A stretch of DNA of 20,682 nucleotides from an uncultured cyanobacterium (GTDB lineage: Bacteria; Cyanobacteriota; Cyanobacteriia; Pseudanabaenales; Pseudanabaenaceae): positions 1-20,682 of the forward strand of contig CAIJEA010000082.1 in assembly GCA_903819605.1 (NCBI GenBank), given 5' to 3'. The position numbers were made by a program, and so were the translations under genes. This document shows, piece by piece, positions 1 through 7,792 of the stretch (the stretch's first letter is position 1; each line of letters starts with the position of its first letter). Below the pieces are notes generated by a model. It was not told the DNA's origin, ran no database searches, and was given only the letters and a program-made list of their open reading frames with translations.

Positions 1-24
1 AGGACTTCAACCAGTCGTCGTTTT

Positions 25-81
25 AAACCCAATTAATTAAAAAGAGGAAGCTTCGCGTCCTCTTTTTAATTAATTGGGTTT
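25..81. repeat. Long perfect palindrome, AAACCC-ended family; probable terminator for htpG
   Basis: Two 24-bp arms (25-48 and 58-81) are exact reverse complements around a 9-nt loop. The ends are AAACCC and GGGTTT and the loop region contains GCGAAGC on the minus strand. It lies 22 bp past the htpG stop, so a bidirectional or htpG terminator role is likely. It shares its ends and core with the elements at 7731-7785 and 9565-9621. Confidence 0.8.
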
Positions 82-103
82 AATTGGTATTTAGCAGCCT
101 TTT

Positions 104-1999
104 TTAGATTTTGCTGGTCAGTTTAGTTAGCAATTGATTAGAACGCTGCAAAAAGCCTTTCATGCTGTCGGCATCAAAGCTCTTTTGCGCCATCAACGCC
201 AAGTCATAGACATGGGCACAAATCAAGTTTGCCAAATCTAACGATTCCGACTTGCCACCAACGAGAATTTGGCTGCTATCAAGGTCGATCAACTTTTCCA
301 TCAAAGGATGTGCTGTATTTACCAATAACACATGGTCTTCAGGGAAGCTGACAGTTCCTTGTTGCATCAGTGCCATCATTTCCTGCATCCGACGCGCAGA
401 TTCTGGCAATAAAATGATTGCAGGTGGGGCAGAAGCTGCATCTTCAGCTTTAATCGCTTCAGTGCGAATTACCAGTTTTGGTTTATTCAGAGCCGCACGG
501 AAAATATCTTGCAGATGATCGCTCTTAGTTTTATTGGTTTTAGGATCGACAATTTCTGTATTCGATTCTTTATCTACAAGGCGATCGTCGATTTCAGCAT
601 CAACCCGCGCAAACTTAATATCTTTAAATTCCCGCTCAAGGAAATTGATGAAATGACTGTCGATAAACGCATCAAAGGTCAGTACCTCTAAACCTTGGTT
701 TTTATGTAATTCCACATAGGTACCTTGGGCGATCGGATCGGAAGTGTAAAACACTTGATTTTCGTGTTTTTCCTTGTTGCGCTCTAGATAAGCTTGCAGA
801 GTGGTGTAGTTACCACTGGCACTCTTGACTTCTTCATCTTCGCTGGTGGTAGCGTAAACCAAAATTTCTTTGATTTGCTGATAAAACTTGTCGCTGTTCA
901 TCGCGCCAAACTTCATGAAGATGCTGATATCCTGCCAACACTTCAGAAATTCTTCGCGTGAGTCACTGTAGAGGGAGCTAAGGCGATCGCCTACTTTTTT
1001 GGCAATAAAGTCCTGAATCTTGCGAACCTTAGGATCGCCCTGCAAGAAACTCCGCGATACGTTAAGGGGAATATCTGTACTATCGATCGCCCCGCGCAAA
1101 GGCATCAAAAACTTAGGAATAACATCATCGCAATTGTCGCTGACAAAAACGTGATTGCAGAACAACTTGATCTGTCCTCGATTTGGATCGATATCCGCCT
1201 TCATTTTGGGGAAGTAAAGAATACCCTTAATCACAAAGGGGTAATCCGTATTCAGATGAATCCAGAACAAAGGATCGTCTTGATAAGGATAGAGGTAGCG
1301 ATAAAATTCTAAATATTCATCGTTGGTAACGGTCTTAGGAGACTTATCCCACAACGCCGTTTGTTTATTAATAACTTCATCGTTTAGCTTGATCGGCACT
1401 GGCATAAAGTCGCAATAATTGCGAATCATCCGCTTGATCGAAGCTTCTTCAAGATACTCTTCGGCATCTTCTTGCAAAGTCAGAGTGATCGTAGTACCGA
1501 CGGTAGAGCGATCGCTGTCATCTAGAGTAAAGGTAGTTGAGCCATCACAGGACCAATGCACTGCCTCAGAGCCTTCTTTGTAGGAGCGAGTATCAATCTC
1601 AACATTGCTCGCCACCATAAATGATGAGTAGAAACCTAAACCAAAGTTACCAATAATTTGTTGATCCCCAGATCCACTGTTGGCGTATTTAGTAGCAAAT
1701 TCTTGAGCGCTAGAAAAGGCAACTTGGTTAATATATTTCTTAACTTCATCGGCGGTCATGCCGATCCCCGTATCCGTGATCGCCAGTGTCTTTTTATCCT
1801 TATCGATTGCGATCGTAATTTCTGGCTCCGCAGAATGATTAGTCTCTCCCGCGTAGGACACCATCTTTAATTTACTAATTGCATCTACCGCATTAGAAAC
1901 CAATTCCCGCAAGAAGATATCGCGTTCTGAATATAAAGCCTTCTTGATAATGGGAAAGATATTCTCGGTATGAATGCTGATCGTTCCCTGCTCTTGCAT
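104..1999 (-). CDS. htpG: Molecular chaperone HtpG (Hsp90 family)
   Basis: Bacterial Hsp90, a cytosolic ATP-dependent dimeric chaperone. The GHKL ATPase pocket is visible at the N-terminus: ELVSNAVDA (residues 32-40, with the Mg-binding Asn), DTGIGM (76-81) and the lid/glycine segment GNFGLGFYSSF (117-127). The middle and C-terminal dimerisation domains follow, giving about 631 residues, normal for bacterial HtpG. I chose the ATG at 1999, giving MQEQGTISIHTENIF as in other cyanobacteria. A TTG nine bases upstream (2008) is in frame, but an AGGAG motif sits only 2 nt before it and 11 nt before the ATG. The gene is monocistronic, divergent from the ftsQ-ftsZ cluster, with a palindrome after its stop. 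No CIRCE operator was seen upstream. Confidence 0.97.
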   Translation of the reverse strand: MQEQGTISIHTENIFPIIKKALYSERDIFLRELVSNAVDAISKLKMVSYAGETNHSAEPEITIAIDKDKKTLAITDTGIGMTADEVKKYINQVAFSSAQEFATKYANSGSGDQQIIGNFGLGFYSSFMVASNVEIDTRSYKEGSEAVHWSCDGSTTFTLDDSDRSTVGTTITLTLQEDAEEYLEEASIKRMIRNYCDFMPVPIKLNDEVINKQTALWDKSPKTVTNDEYLEFYRYLYPYQDDPLFWIHLNTDYPFVIKGILYFPKMKADIDPNRGQIKLFCNHVFVSDNCDDVIPKFLMPLRGAIDSTDIPLNVSRSFLQGDPKVRKIQDFIAKKVGDRLSSLYSDSREEFLKCWQDISIFMKFGAMNSDKFYQQIKEILVYATTSEDEEVKSASGNYTTLQAYLERNKEKHENQVFYTSDPIAQGTYVELHKNQGLEVLTFDAFIDSHFINFLEREFKDIKFARVDAEIDDRLVDKESNTEIVDPKTNKTKSDHLQDIFRAALNKPKLVIRTEAIKAEDAASAPPAIILLPESARRMQEMMALMQQGTVSFPEDHVLLVNTAHPLMEKLIDLDSSQILVGGKSESLDLANLICAHVYDLALMAQKSFDADSMKGFLQRSNQLLTKLTSKI

Positions 2000-2053
2000 A
2001 TCGCGCAAAGCTCCTGAATATTACTAAATGTTACTGAGTATTAATCAGCCCTG

Positions 2054-2081
2054 ATTATACCTAATCAATAGCAACACCCAA
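2054..2081 (-). promoter_or_regulatory. Sigma70-like promoter for htpG
   Basis: Read on the minus strand, TTGGGT (2076-2081) and a perfect TATAAT (2054-2059) are separated by 16 bp. This would start transcription near 2047, about 50 nt before the htpG ATG. The match is by eye; no heat-shock operator accompanies it. Confidence 0.5.
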
Positions 2082-2146
2082 GCGATCGATGCTTTCGCGT
2101 TCTCCGTACCTTTATTGCTTCGCAAATATGTATGGAGATAGCTGCG

Positions 2147-2191
2147 CCAAACAAATAATGGTGGCGCGAAGCGCCGCCATTATTTGTTTGG
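2147..2191. repeat. Palindrome with GCGAAGC core
   Basis: Arms 2147-2167 and 2171-2191 are 21 bp with one mismatch (a T-G pair) around the trinucleotide GAA. The centre reads GGCGCGAAGCGCC, like the cores at 7731-7785 and 9565-9621, but the ends are CCAAACAA/TTGTTTGG rather than AAACCC/GGGTTT. Unlike the other copies it lies between divergent genes, so termination is a less obvious role here. Confidence 0.75.
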
Positions 2192-2360
2192 TGTTTATGT
2201 CACTTGTATTACTATAACGGTGGCGTAAAGCTTGATCGCTCTCGCTTTGTTTGTTAAGGTTTGCAAAGCAAATCTATACGATTTAAGAACTCTTGTTGAA
2301 AATCCCTGTTGCCTCAACTATCTTGATAGTGAAAACTCCTGAGCAAAACTAATAAAAGAT

Positions 2361-2606
2361 ATGGCGATCGCAGCAATTATCTACATATCCATATCTGTAC
2401 TTTTAGTAATCAGTGCAGGTATATTTTTCGTTAAAGCTATCCAGTCTTTAATCCAGAAAAATCCAACTTCCAAACGTCATCAGCAAGATCAAGAGCTATT
2501 TTTACGTCCGACCTCCAACGATGCTTTAAATATTTCAAACCGACGGGAAGAGATCGTTGCTATGCTGGAACGACAATTTGCTAGTAGCCCATCATCTGAC
2601 TCCTAG
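2361..2606 (+). CDS. Small single-pass membrane protein of unknown function, upstream of ftsQ
   Basis: An 81-residue protein with one strongly hydrophobic N-terminal segment (about residues 2-27, AIAAIIYISISVLLV onward). A polar, charged tail follows, ending in a short helical stretch around RREEIVAMLERQF. I do not recognise the family. The ATG follows an A-rich stretch without a strong ribosome site. It ends 24 bp before ftsQ on the same strand, so co-transcription with ftsQ is likely and a link to the division complex is possible, by context only. Codon usage looks like that of its neighbours, with a HIP1-like GGCGATCGC over the start. Confidence 0.7.
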   Translation: MAIAAIIYISISVLLVISAGIFFVKAIQSLIQKNPTSKRHQQDQELFLRPTSNDALNISNRREEIVAMLERQFASSPSSDS

Positions 2607-2630
2607 CATCATGAATAGGTAGAATCAAAG

Positions 2631-3443
2631 ATGACGATTGAATTCCCTATCTCCACTGGAGAGGCTGACTATGTGGCACGCCGCAAGCAACTGCGAAAAC
2701 AACGCCGCCTTCGTATCTTTCAACGCATTTGGCAGTTAACATCTATTACCAGCCTAACAGGCATTATGTTGTGGATCGCAATATTGCCAGAGTGGCAATT
2801 ACGCAGCGCTGACCAGATAGAAATTCAGGGTAACAGCCTCCTCTCCAAAGAAATAATCAAAAAAGCGCTACCGATCCAATATCCTCAGTCAATTTTTCAG
2901 GTTCAACCGCAGGCGATCGCCACCCAACTAGAAGCCTCTGCCCCAGTCTATAAAGTTTTAGTTTCCCGCACCATTTTCCCTTCAAAGTTAACAATCCAAG
3001 TTCAAGAGCGCTTGCCGATCGCTACCTCTACGCGCAATGGTCAGCAAGGTTTTTTAGATGCTGAAGGTATATGGATGCCCGTAAAAGCATATCCCTCAAA
3101 CATAGTTAAGCCAAATCTAATAGTCTTAGAGCCAACTAATCAAGCAATATCACAGTGGTCAACACTTTATCGTCAGGTAAGTCAGAGTCAGGTCAAGGTT
3201 TCACAAGTAGACGCTAGAGATGAATCAAATTTAATTTTGAACACTGATTTAGGCATTGTATATTTCGGCACATACAAGCCATCCCTATTTATTACACAGT
3301 TAGAAACACTTGACAGGCTAAGAACATTGCCTGAAATATTAAAATTGAAGAGCCTTAAATACATTGATATCAGCCAACCAACTGCACCAATTTTAGAAAT
3401 GAATACATCAACAAAAGATAAATCTTCTGAAACAAAATCCTAA
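2631..3443 (+). CDS. ftsQ: Cell division protein FtsQ/DivIB family
   Basis: A 270-residue bitopic membrane protein. A basic cytoplasmic N-terminus (RRKQLRKQRRLR, residues 18-29) precedes one transmembrane helix (about 36-53). The POTRA domain begins with the characteristic IEIQGNSLLSKEIIKKAL (63-80) and runs to about residue 131 with the VQERLPIA strand; the FtsQ beta domain follows. In the family it links early and late divisome proteins (FtsB/FtsL) in the periplasm. Position immediately upstream of ftsZ is the usual cyanobacterial order. The C-terminal 20 residues are Thr/Ser/Lys rich and look disordered. No strong ribosome site is visible before the ATG, fitting translation as part of the operon with the preceding small gene. 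Confidence 0.9.
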   Translation: MTIEFPISTGEADYVARRKQLRKQRRLRIFQRIWQLTSITSLTGIMLWIAILPEWQLRSADQIEIQGNSLLSKEIIKKALPIQYPQSIFQVQPQAIATQLEASAPVYKVLVSRTIFPSKLTIQVQERLPIATSTRNGQQGFLDAEGIWMPVKAYPSNIVKPNLIVLEPTNQAISQWSTLYRQVSQSQVKVSQVDARDESNLILNTDLGIVYFGTYKPSLFITQLETLDRLRTLPEILKLKSLKYIDISQPTAPILEMNTSTKDKSSETKS

Positions 3444-3549
3444 ATTGTCGTTTTAAGGCTATTATTATTTTTTTCTGGTAGGTTTAAACTTTTACCAAAA
3501 CTTCTGACTCGAATGGAGTTTAAGCTTAGACAAATCTAGAGGACATTCT

Positions 3550-3588
3550 GTGAAAACGATTCTATTTATGACATATCTCGATAAATGA
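3550..3588 (+). CDS. Putative 12-codon leader peptide overlapping the ftsZ start
   Basis: A short frame starts with GTG at 3550, six bases after a strong ribosome site AGAGGA (3538-3543). It encodes MKTILFMTYLDK and ends with a TGA that overlaps the ftsZ ATG in the sequence ATGA (3585-3588). The ftsZ start itself has no comparable ribosome site, so ribosomes ending this peptide could restart on ftsZ. The arrangement is plain in the sequence; translation is inference. The frame differs from ftsZ, so it is not an N-terminal extension. Confidence 0.4.
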   Translation: MKTILFMTYLDK

Positions 3589-4868
3589 CATCTCAAAACG
3601 ACTGGTCAGATTTGAACTCAAATGGTTCAGAAAACGGAGAAGTAGACGTGGAAATGGATGAACTTTCTGAGTTTTCAAATAACTCTAGACTATACCTAGG
3701 TCATTCTCACAATCGAATTAAGCAGCAGTTAGGCGTTGATGCAAAAGCGGATAATATCATGTTGGGCAGTGTTGCAAAAATTAAAGTAATTGGTGTTGGT
3801 GGTGGCGGCGGCAATGCTGTAAATCGCATGATCGCAAGTGATGTGGTTGGCGTAGAGTTCTGGTCGTTTAATACAGATGCTCAGGCATTACTCCAGTCCT
3901 CCGCCTCTAAACGCTTTCAAATGGGTCAAAAATTGACCAGAGGTTTAGGTGCAGGTGGAAATCCAGCGATCGGGCAAAAATCAGCTGAGGAATCGCGAGA
4001 TGATATAGCCGCAGCCGTAGAAGGCGCAGATCTTGTCTTTATTACCGCAGGTATGGGAGGTGGTACTGGTACTGGAGCCGCACCGATTATTGCTGAGGTA
4101 GCCAAGGAAGCTGGAGCACTTACGGTTGGTATAGTTACTCGTCCTTTTACCTTTGAAGGAAGACGACGCGGGCAACAAGCTGAAGAAGGAATTGCAGGCT
4201 TGCAAAGTCGCGTTGATACTCTAATCGTAATACCTAACGATAAACTACTGTCTGTAATCTCAGAGCAAACTCCAGTACAAGAAGCCTTTCGTGTAGCTGA
4301 CGATATCTTGCGTCAGGGCGTACAAGGTATATCGGACATCATTATGATCCCTGGTCTTGTAAACGTAGACTTTGCGGATATTCGGGCAGTAATGGCTGAT
4401 GCGGGATCAGCAATGATGGGCATTGGCATTGGCTCAGGGAAGTCCAGAGCCAGAGAAGCGGCAATGACAGCTATTTCGTCTCCATTACTAGAAACCTCAG
4501 TAGAAGGAGCAAGTGGTGTCGTATTTAACATCACTGGTGGTGAAGATATGACACTTCACGAAGTCAACGCCGCTGCTGAAACAATCTATGAAGTTGTCGA
4601 TCAAAATGCAAATATTATTTTTGGTGCAGTAATTGATCCCAAGTTAGAAGGCGAGATTCGGATCACGGTAATAGCTACAGGTTTTGCGCCAAAGACACAT
4701 CCAGCGATCCCACCTCAAATAGCTAAGAAAGTACAGCCGCAGTCTAGAGCCTCAGCGCCGCCACCTCCCAGTACATCATCACAAAGTACTTCACAATCTG
4801 AAATCAAACTAAGCAAGCCAGGACTAGACATCCCAGATTTTTTACAACGCCGTCGTCCACCAAAGTAA
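3585..4868 (+). CDS. ftsZ: Cell division GTPase FtsZ
   Basis: Tubulin homologue that polymerises into the Z ring at midcell. The 427-residue protein starts with a cyanobacterial-type N-terminal extension of about 60 residues (acidic, Ser/Asn rich). The GTPase core follows: VIGVGGGGGNAVNRMI (68-83), the tubulin signature GGGTGTG (158-164), and the T7 catalytic loop NVDFADIR (260-267). After the core comes a Pro/Ser/Gln-rich linker (about 372-413) and the conserved C-terminal peptide DIPDFLQRRR (415-424), which binds membrane tethers and partners. The gene is downstream of ftsQ, with 141 bp between them. It may be translationally coupled to the mini-ORF at 3550-3588. Confidence 0.98.
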   Translation: MTSQNDWSDLNSNGSENGEVDVEMDELSEFSNNSRLYLGHSHNRIKQQLGVDAKADNIMLGSVAKIKVIGVGGGGGNAVNRMIASDVVGVEFWSFNTDAQALLQSSASKRFQMGQKLTRGLGAGGNPAIGQKSAEESRDDIAAAVEGADLVFITAGMGGGTGTGAAPIIAEVAKEAGALTVGIVTRPFTFEGRRRGQQAEEGIAGLQSRVDTLIVIPNDKLLSVISEQTPVQEAFRVADDILRQGVQGISDIIMIPGLVNVDFADIRAVMADAGSAMMGIGIGSGKSRAREAAMTAISSPLLETSVEGASGVVFNITGGEDMTLHEVNAAAETIYEVVDQNANIIFGAVIDPKLEGEIRITVIATGFAPKTHPAIPPQIAKKVQPQSRASAPPPPSTSSQSTSQSEIKLSKPGLDIPDFLQRRRPPK

Positions 4869-5052
4869 TTAATTATCTATCGTCTGAAACATGCTAATTC
4901 GTGCTCAATATTCTGACCTCATAACTGTAGCGATAGCTATTTTAAAAAATTTATCTTGAAAATTTGTCAAATTTAATCGTAAACAGACGTTGCGAATAGC
5001 GAATTAGGCATGACAATAAAAGTATGGCTATGTTACCTCCTGATAAATTGCA

Positions 5053-6051
5053 GTGACACACTTAACGACTACTAGGCACGGACTTCACAAACTACCATCT
5101 CTAAATAGCGGTGAAGATCGACTTAGGCTGTTTGCTGGCTCAGCAAACTTGCCCCTTGCCCAAGAGATTTCCCGTTATTTAGGTATCGAACTAGGGCCTA
5201 TGGTGCGAAAAAATTTCGCTGACGGGGAAGTCTATGTGCAAGTACAGGAATCGATTCGGGGTTGCGATGTTTACTTGATTCAACCAACCTGTCGTCCTGT
5301 TAACGACCATTTAACTGAGCTATTGATTATGATTGATGCTTGCCGTCGTGCATCAGCAAGACAGATCACCGCCGTGATGCCCTATTACGGTTACGCACGC
5401 GCCGATCGCAAAACAGCTGGACGCGAGTCAATTACGGCTAAATTAGTTGCTAACTTAATTGTGCAGTCTGGAGCCGATCGCGTGATCGCAATGGATTTGC
5501 ATTCTGCACAGATTCAAGGATATTTCGATATTCCTTGCGATCATGTTTACGGTGCGCCAGTTCTATTGGACTATCTCAGCGAAAAAAGACTTACTGATTT
5601 AGTAGTTGTTTCGCCAGATGTAGGGGGCGTAGCTCGTGCGCGTGCTTTTGCTAAGAAACTGAATGATGCGCCTTTAGCAATCATTGATAAACGTCGCCAA
5701 ACGCACAATGTTGCAGAGGTAATGAATGTAATTGGGGATGTAGCAGGTAAAACTGCTGTGCTTGTCGATGACATGATTGATACGGCTGGGACAATCTATG
5801 AGGCAGCTAAGCTCTTAAGAAAAGAGGGCGCTAGACAAGTTTATGCTTGTGCCACCCATGCAATTTTTTCCCCGCCCGCGATCGATAGGCTATCCAGTGG
5901 TGTTTTTGAAGAAGTCATTGTTACTAACTCAACACCTGTAAGGCAAGAAAACTACTTTCCCCAATTACGCGTACTCTCCATTGCCGACCTCTTAGGTGAG
6001 ACAATTTGGCGAGTACATGAAGATACATCTGTAAGCAGCATGTTCAGGTAG
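5053..6051 (+). CDS. prs: Ribose-phosphate pyrophosphokinase (PRPP synthase)
   Basis: Makes PRPP from ribose 5-phosphate and ATP for purine, pyrimidine, histidine, tryptophan and NAD synthesis. The 332-residue protein has the class I features: FADGE (55-59), the divalent-metal signature DLHSAQIQGYF (148-158), VVVSPDVGGVARA (184-196), and the PRPP-binding loop VLVDDMIDTAGTI (236-248). The first conserved segment (LRLFAGSANLPLA) begins near residue 24. The start used is GTG at 5053, as no in-frame ATG lies nearby; the N-terminus is therefore less certain than the core. The gene stands alone between ftsZ and ntcA. The 184-bp gap before it is AT-rich and holds nothing I can name. Confidence 0.97.
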   Translation: MTHLTTTRHGLHKLPSLNSGEDRLRLFAGSANLPLAQEISRYLGIELGPMVRKNFADGEVYVQVQESIRGCDVYLIQPTCRPVNDHLTELLIMIDACRRASARQITAVMPYYGYARADRKTAGRESITAKLVANLIVQSGADRVIAMDLHSAQIQGYFDIPCDHVYGAPVLLDYLSEKRLTDLVVVSPDVGGVARARAFAKKLNDAPLAIIDKRRQTHNVAEVMNVIGDVAGKTAVLVDDMIDTAGTIYEAAKLLRKEGARQVYACATHAIFSPPAIDRLSSGVFEEVIVTNSTPVRQENYFPQLRVLSIADLLGETIWRVHEDTSVSSMFR

Positions 6052-6116
6052 CGATCGCCATCAATGCCCTGATTGAGAAATCTGCTATTTCACAATTATA
6101 TTTAATTTGAGAAAAT

Positions 6117-6130
6117 GTACATCACGATAC
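6117..6130 (+). promoter_or_regulatory. NtcA-binding box upstream of ntcA
   Basis: GTACATCACGATAC is an exact GTA-N8-TAC match. NtcA binds this palindrome and commonly regulates its own gene, so autoregulation is the natural reading. It lies about 400 bp before the coding start, implying a long leader or more than one promoter. A chance match is possible, but this is the expected place for one. Confidence 0.6.
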
Positions 6131-6421
6131 AAACTACAATTATGTAGTAAGTTTAAGTGAATGTAATCGTTTTTATGTATAGCTATAGTTTCTATATTTT
6201 TTTAGGATTAAGTGAATTAAGGTTGAACCAAGAAAGCTCTGTTTCACTTTCTATGGTCATACATTAAAACGGAAGATATATCGTTTATTCCCTTGTAACT
6301 GCTCTTTTGACGTTATTTGAAAGTTAACATATGTCATTTAAATTGATTGTGCGCTGGCATACTTTCCTGCGGGCTAGTCATAACCAATTCTCTAGAATTT
6401 GATGATTGATGAGGTTTAGCT

Positions 6422-6464
6422 GATGAGTATCACATCAAATTTGTGGTACTCATCGTCAGGTTAA
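6422..6464 (+). promoter_or_regulatory. Hairpin with an embedded 13-codon frame in the ntcA leader
   Basis: Arms 6422-6433 and 6443-6454 pair over 12 bp with one T-G pair, loop 9 nt. The same bases carry an ATG frame (6423-6464, MSITSNLWYSSSG, stop TAA) preceded by GAGG at 6411-6414. It ends 71 bp before ntcA. It could be a leader peptide, an RNA structure controlling ntcA, or chance; there is no U-run after it, so it is not a typical terminator. Confidence 0.3.
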
Positions 6465-6535
6465 TAAACACTTTACGATGTCATATATTTTGTTTTGTCT
6501 TTTATTGTATTTTCGGTTAAAGAGGGTGTATAAGA

Positions 6536-7198
6536 TTGGCTGACCGTGCTCTAGTTGAAGTCTTTCGCGAAATGAATGGGGGAATGTTCCCACCCATGAC
6601 GGAAACGTTTGAACGCGGTAAGACAATTTTCTTTCCTGGAGATCCTGCTGAACGTTTTTACTTTTTGGTAAAAGGCGCAGTGAAACTTTCTAGAGTTTAC
6701 GAAGCAGGTGAAGAAATTACAGTTGCACTATTACGAGAAAATAGTGTGTTTGGTGTTTTGTCGTTAATTACGGGTAACCGTTCCGATCGCTTCTATCATG
6801 CCGTAGCTTTTACACCTGTAGAGTTACTATCTGTGCCTATCGATCAAGTAGAGAAGGCTCTTAAGGAAGATCCAGAACTCCCGATGGTATTGTTGCGCGG
6901 TTTGTCATCTCGAATCTTGCAAACAGAAATGATGATCGAGACTCTTGCTCACCGCGACATGGGATCAAGACTAGTTAGCTTTTTATTAATTCTCTGTCGA
7001 GATTTTGGGACACCTTCTACGGAAGGTGTGACAATCGATTTGAAGTTATCTCATCAGGCGATCGCTGAAGCGATTGGTTCTACCCGTGTGACCGTGACGC
7101 GTTTGCTTGGCGATTTACGAAAGCAGAAAATGATCGCCATCTCGAAAAAGCGGATTACAGTCCATAATCCGATTGAGCTAGGTCAACAGTTTGCTTAA
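6536..7198 (+). CDS. ntcA: Global nitrogen regulator NtcA (CRP family)
   Basis: Dimeric CRP-type transcription factor that senses 2-oxoglutarate and activates nitrogen-assimilation genes at GTA-N8-TAC sites. The 220-residue protein has the cyclic-nucleotide-like barrel with FFPGDPAER (32-40) and the near-invariant GEEITVALLREN (58-69). The helix-turn-helix is LSHQAIAEAIGSTRVTVTRL (171-190). The 2-oxoglutarate ligands known from Anabaena NtcA (Phe75, Gly76, Arg88, Arg129, Glu134) correspond here to F72, G73, R85, R126 and E131, all conserved with a constant offset of three. The start is TTG at 6536 with AGAGG ten bases upstream; homologues start at about the same place. Monocistronic, followed by a hairpin. 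Confidence 0.97.
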   Translation: MADRALVEVFREMNGGMFPPMTETFERGKTIFFPGDPAERFYFLVKGAVKLSRVYEAGEEITVALLRENSVFGVLSLITGNRSDRFYHAVAFTPVELLSVPIDQVEKALKEDPELPMVLLRGLSSRILQTEMMIETLAHRDMGSRLVSFLLILCRDFGTPSTEGVTIDLKLSHQAIAEAIGSTRVTVTRLLGDLRKQKMIAISKKRITVHNPIELGQQFA

Positions 7199-7200
7199 AG

Positions 7201-7237
7201 AAAGTAGATGTCAGTGCTTGACTCTTACATCTACTTT
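7201..7237 (+). terminator. Stem-loop after ntcA
   Basis: Arms 7201-7211 and 7227-7237 are exact 11-bp reverse complements with a 15-nt loop, three bases after the ntcA stop. The right arm ends in CTTT but no long T-run follows, so the terminator may be weak or the stem may protect the 3' end. Confidence 0.55.
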
Positions 7238-7300
7238 ACTAATGTAATTGTTGATGCGTTAAGCTGTTTATAGAAAAATATTTAGAGAAAAATATCTGAA

Positions 7301-7642
7301 ATGTACGGAACTTTAAAAGCAATCTGGTCAGTAATAGCCATTTGCCTCGTGGTTTTAATCTTATTGCATAGCCCAAAGAGCGATGGTTTAGGTGGGTTTA
7401 GTGGGCAAGCCCAACTTTTTTCGAGTACCAAGAGTGCTGAAACTGCTCTAAATCGAGTTACTTGGTTTTTGACTGCTGCATTCTTGGGCTTAACAGTTGT
7501 TCTTAGTGGAGGTTGGTTTACAGCGTCTGCCGTGACTACTCCTCCTGCGGCACAAGTCTCTCCTTCTACAAAGACAGCACCTAACGCACAACCAATTCCC
7601 TTAAATTTACCCGCAACAACTCCAGAAAAGCCTCAGCAGTAA
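7301..7642 (+). CDS. secG: Protein translocase subunit SecG
   Basis: Small SecYEG channel subunit in the plasma and thylakoid membranes. Two transmembrane helices (about 4-24 and 54-72) flank the conserved cytoplasmic loop GLGGFSGQAQLFSS (29-42), the family hallmark. At 113 residues it is longer than the minimal SecG because of a Pro/Ala/Thr-rich C-terminal tail from about residue 77, which looks like a disordered extension. The gene follows ntcA by about 100 bp beyond the stem-loop and is convergent with coaE; a long palindrome lies between the two. Confidence 0.93.
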   Translation: MYGTLKAIWSVIAICLVVLILLHSPKSDGLGGFSGQAQLFSSTKSAETALNRVTWFLTAAFLGLTVVLSGGWFTASAVTTPPAAQVSPSTKTAPNAQPIPLNLPATTPEKPQQ

Positions 7643-7730
7643 AATTAAGTGAACTCCTATTAAATCTAGCGATCGCGCACCTCATAATATTGCTCCCATC
7701 AGACTAATAGAATGTATGTAGCAATGTAAG

Positions 7731-7785
7731 AAAACCCAAATACATAAAGGCGGTGCGAAGCACCGCCTTTATGTATTTGGGTTTT
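7731..7785. repeat. Perfect 26-bp-arm palindrome between secG and coaE
   Basis: Arms 7731-7756 and 7760-7785 are exact reverse complements around only three bases (GAA). The outer ends are AAAACCCAAA/TTTGGGTTTT and the core is GGTGCGAAGCACC. It sits between two convergent genes, 8 bp from the coaE stop, and can serve as a terminator on both strands (T-rich right end on each). Confidence 0.85.
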
Positions 7786-7792
7786 AGCGGTA

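Larger units (their letters stand above)
2009..2360. other. Divergent intergenic region between htpG and the ftsQ cluster
   Basis: About 350 bp with no convincing gene. It holds the htpG promoter on the minus strand, a 21-bp-arm palindrome at 2147-2191, and presumably the promoter of the plus-strand 81-codon gene, for which I see no clear -35/-10 pair. Confidence 0.6.
6052..6535. other. Long ntcA leader/promoter region
   Basis: This 484-bp gap contains no long gene. It holds a perfect NtcA-type box at 6117-6130, an AT-rich stretch, a 12-bp-stem hairpin at 6422-6454 that coincides with a 13-codon reading frame, and the ribosome site AGAGG (6521-6525) before the TTG start of ntcA. I see no well-spaced TAN3T -10 element 20-24 bases after the box; the nearest is TAAGTT at 6148, about 17 bases away. 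Confidence 0.6.

Noticed and set aside
2009..2360. A heat-shock CIRCE operator before htpG
   Set aside because: No TTAGCACTC-N9-GAGTGCTAA match was seen on either strand; only a sigma70-like promoter is visible.
6175..6267. A 30-codon ATG frame in the ntcA leader
   Set aside because: No ribosome site, AT-rich sequence and no recognisable features; a chance frame is more likely.
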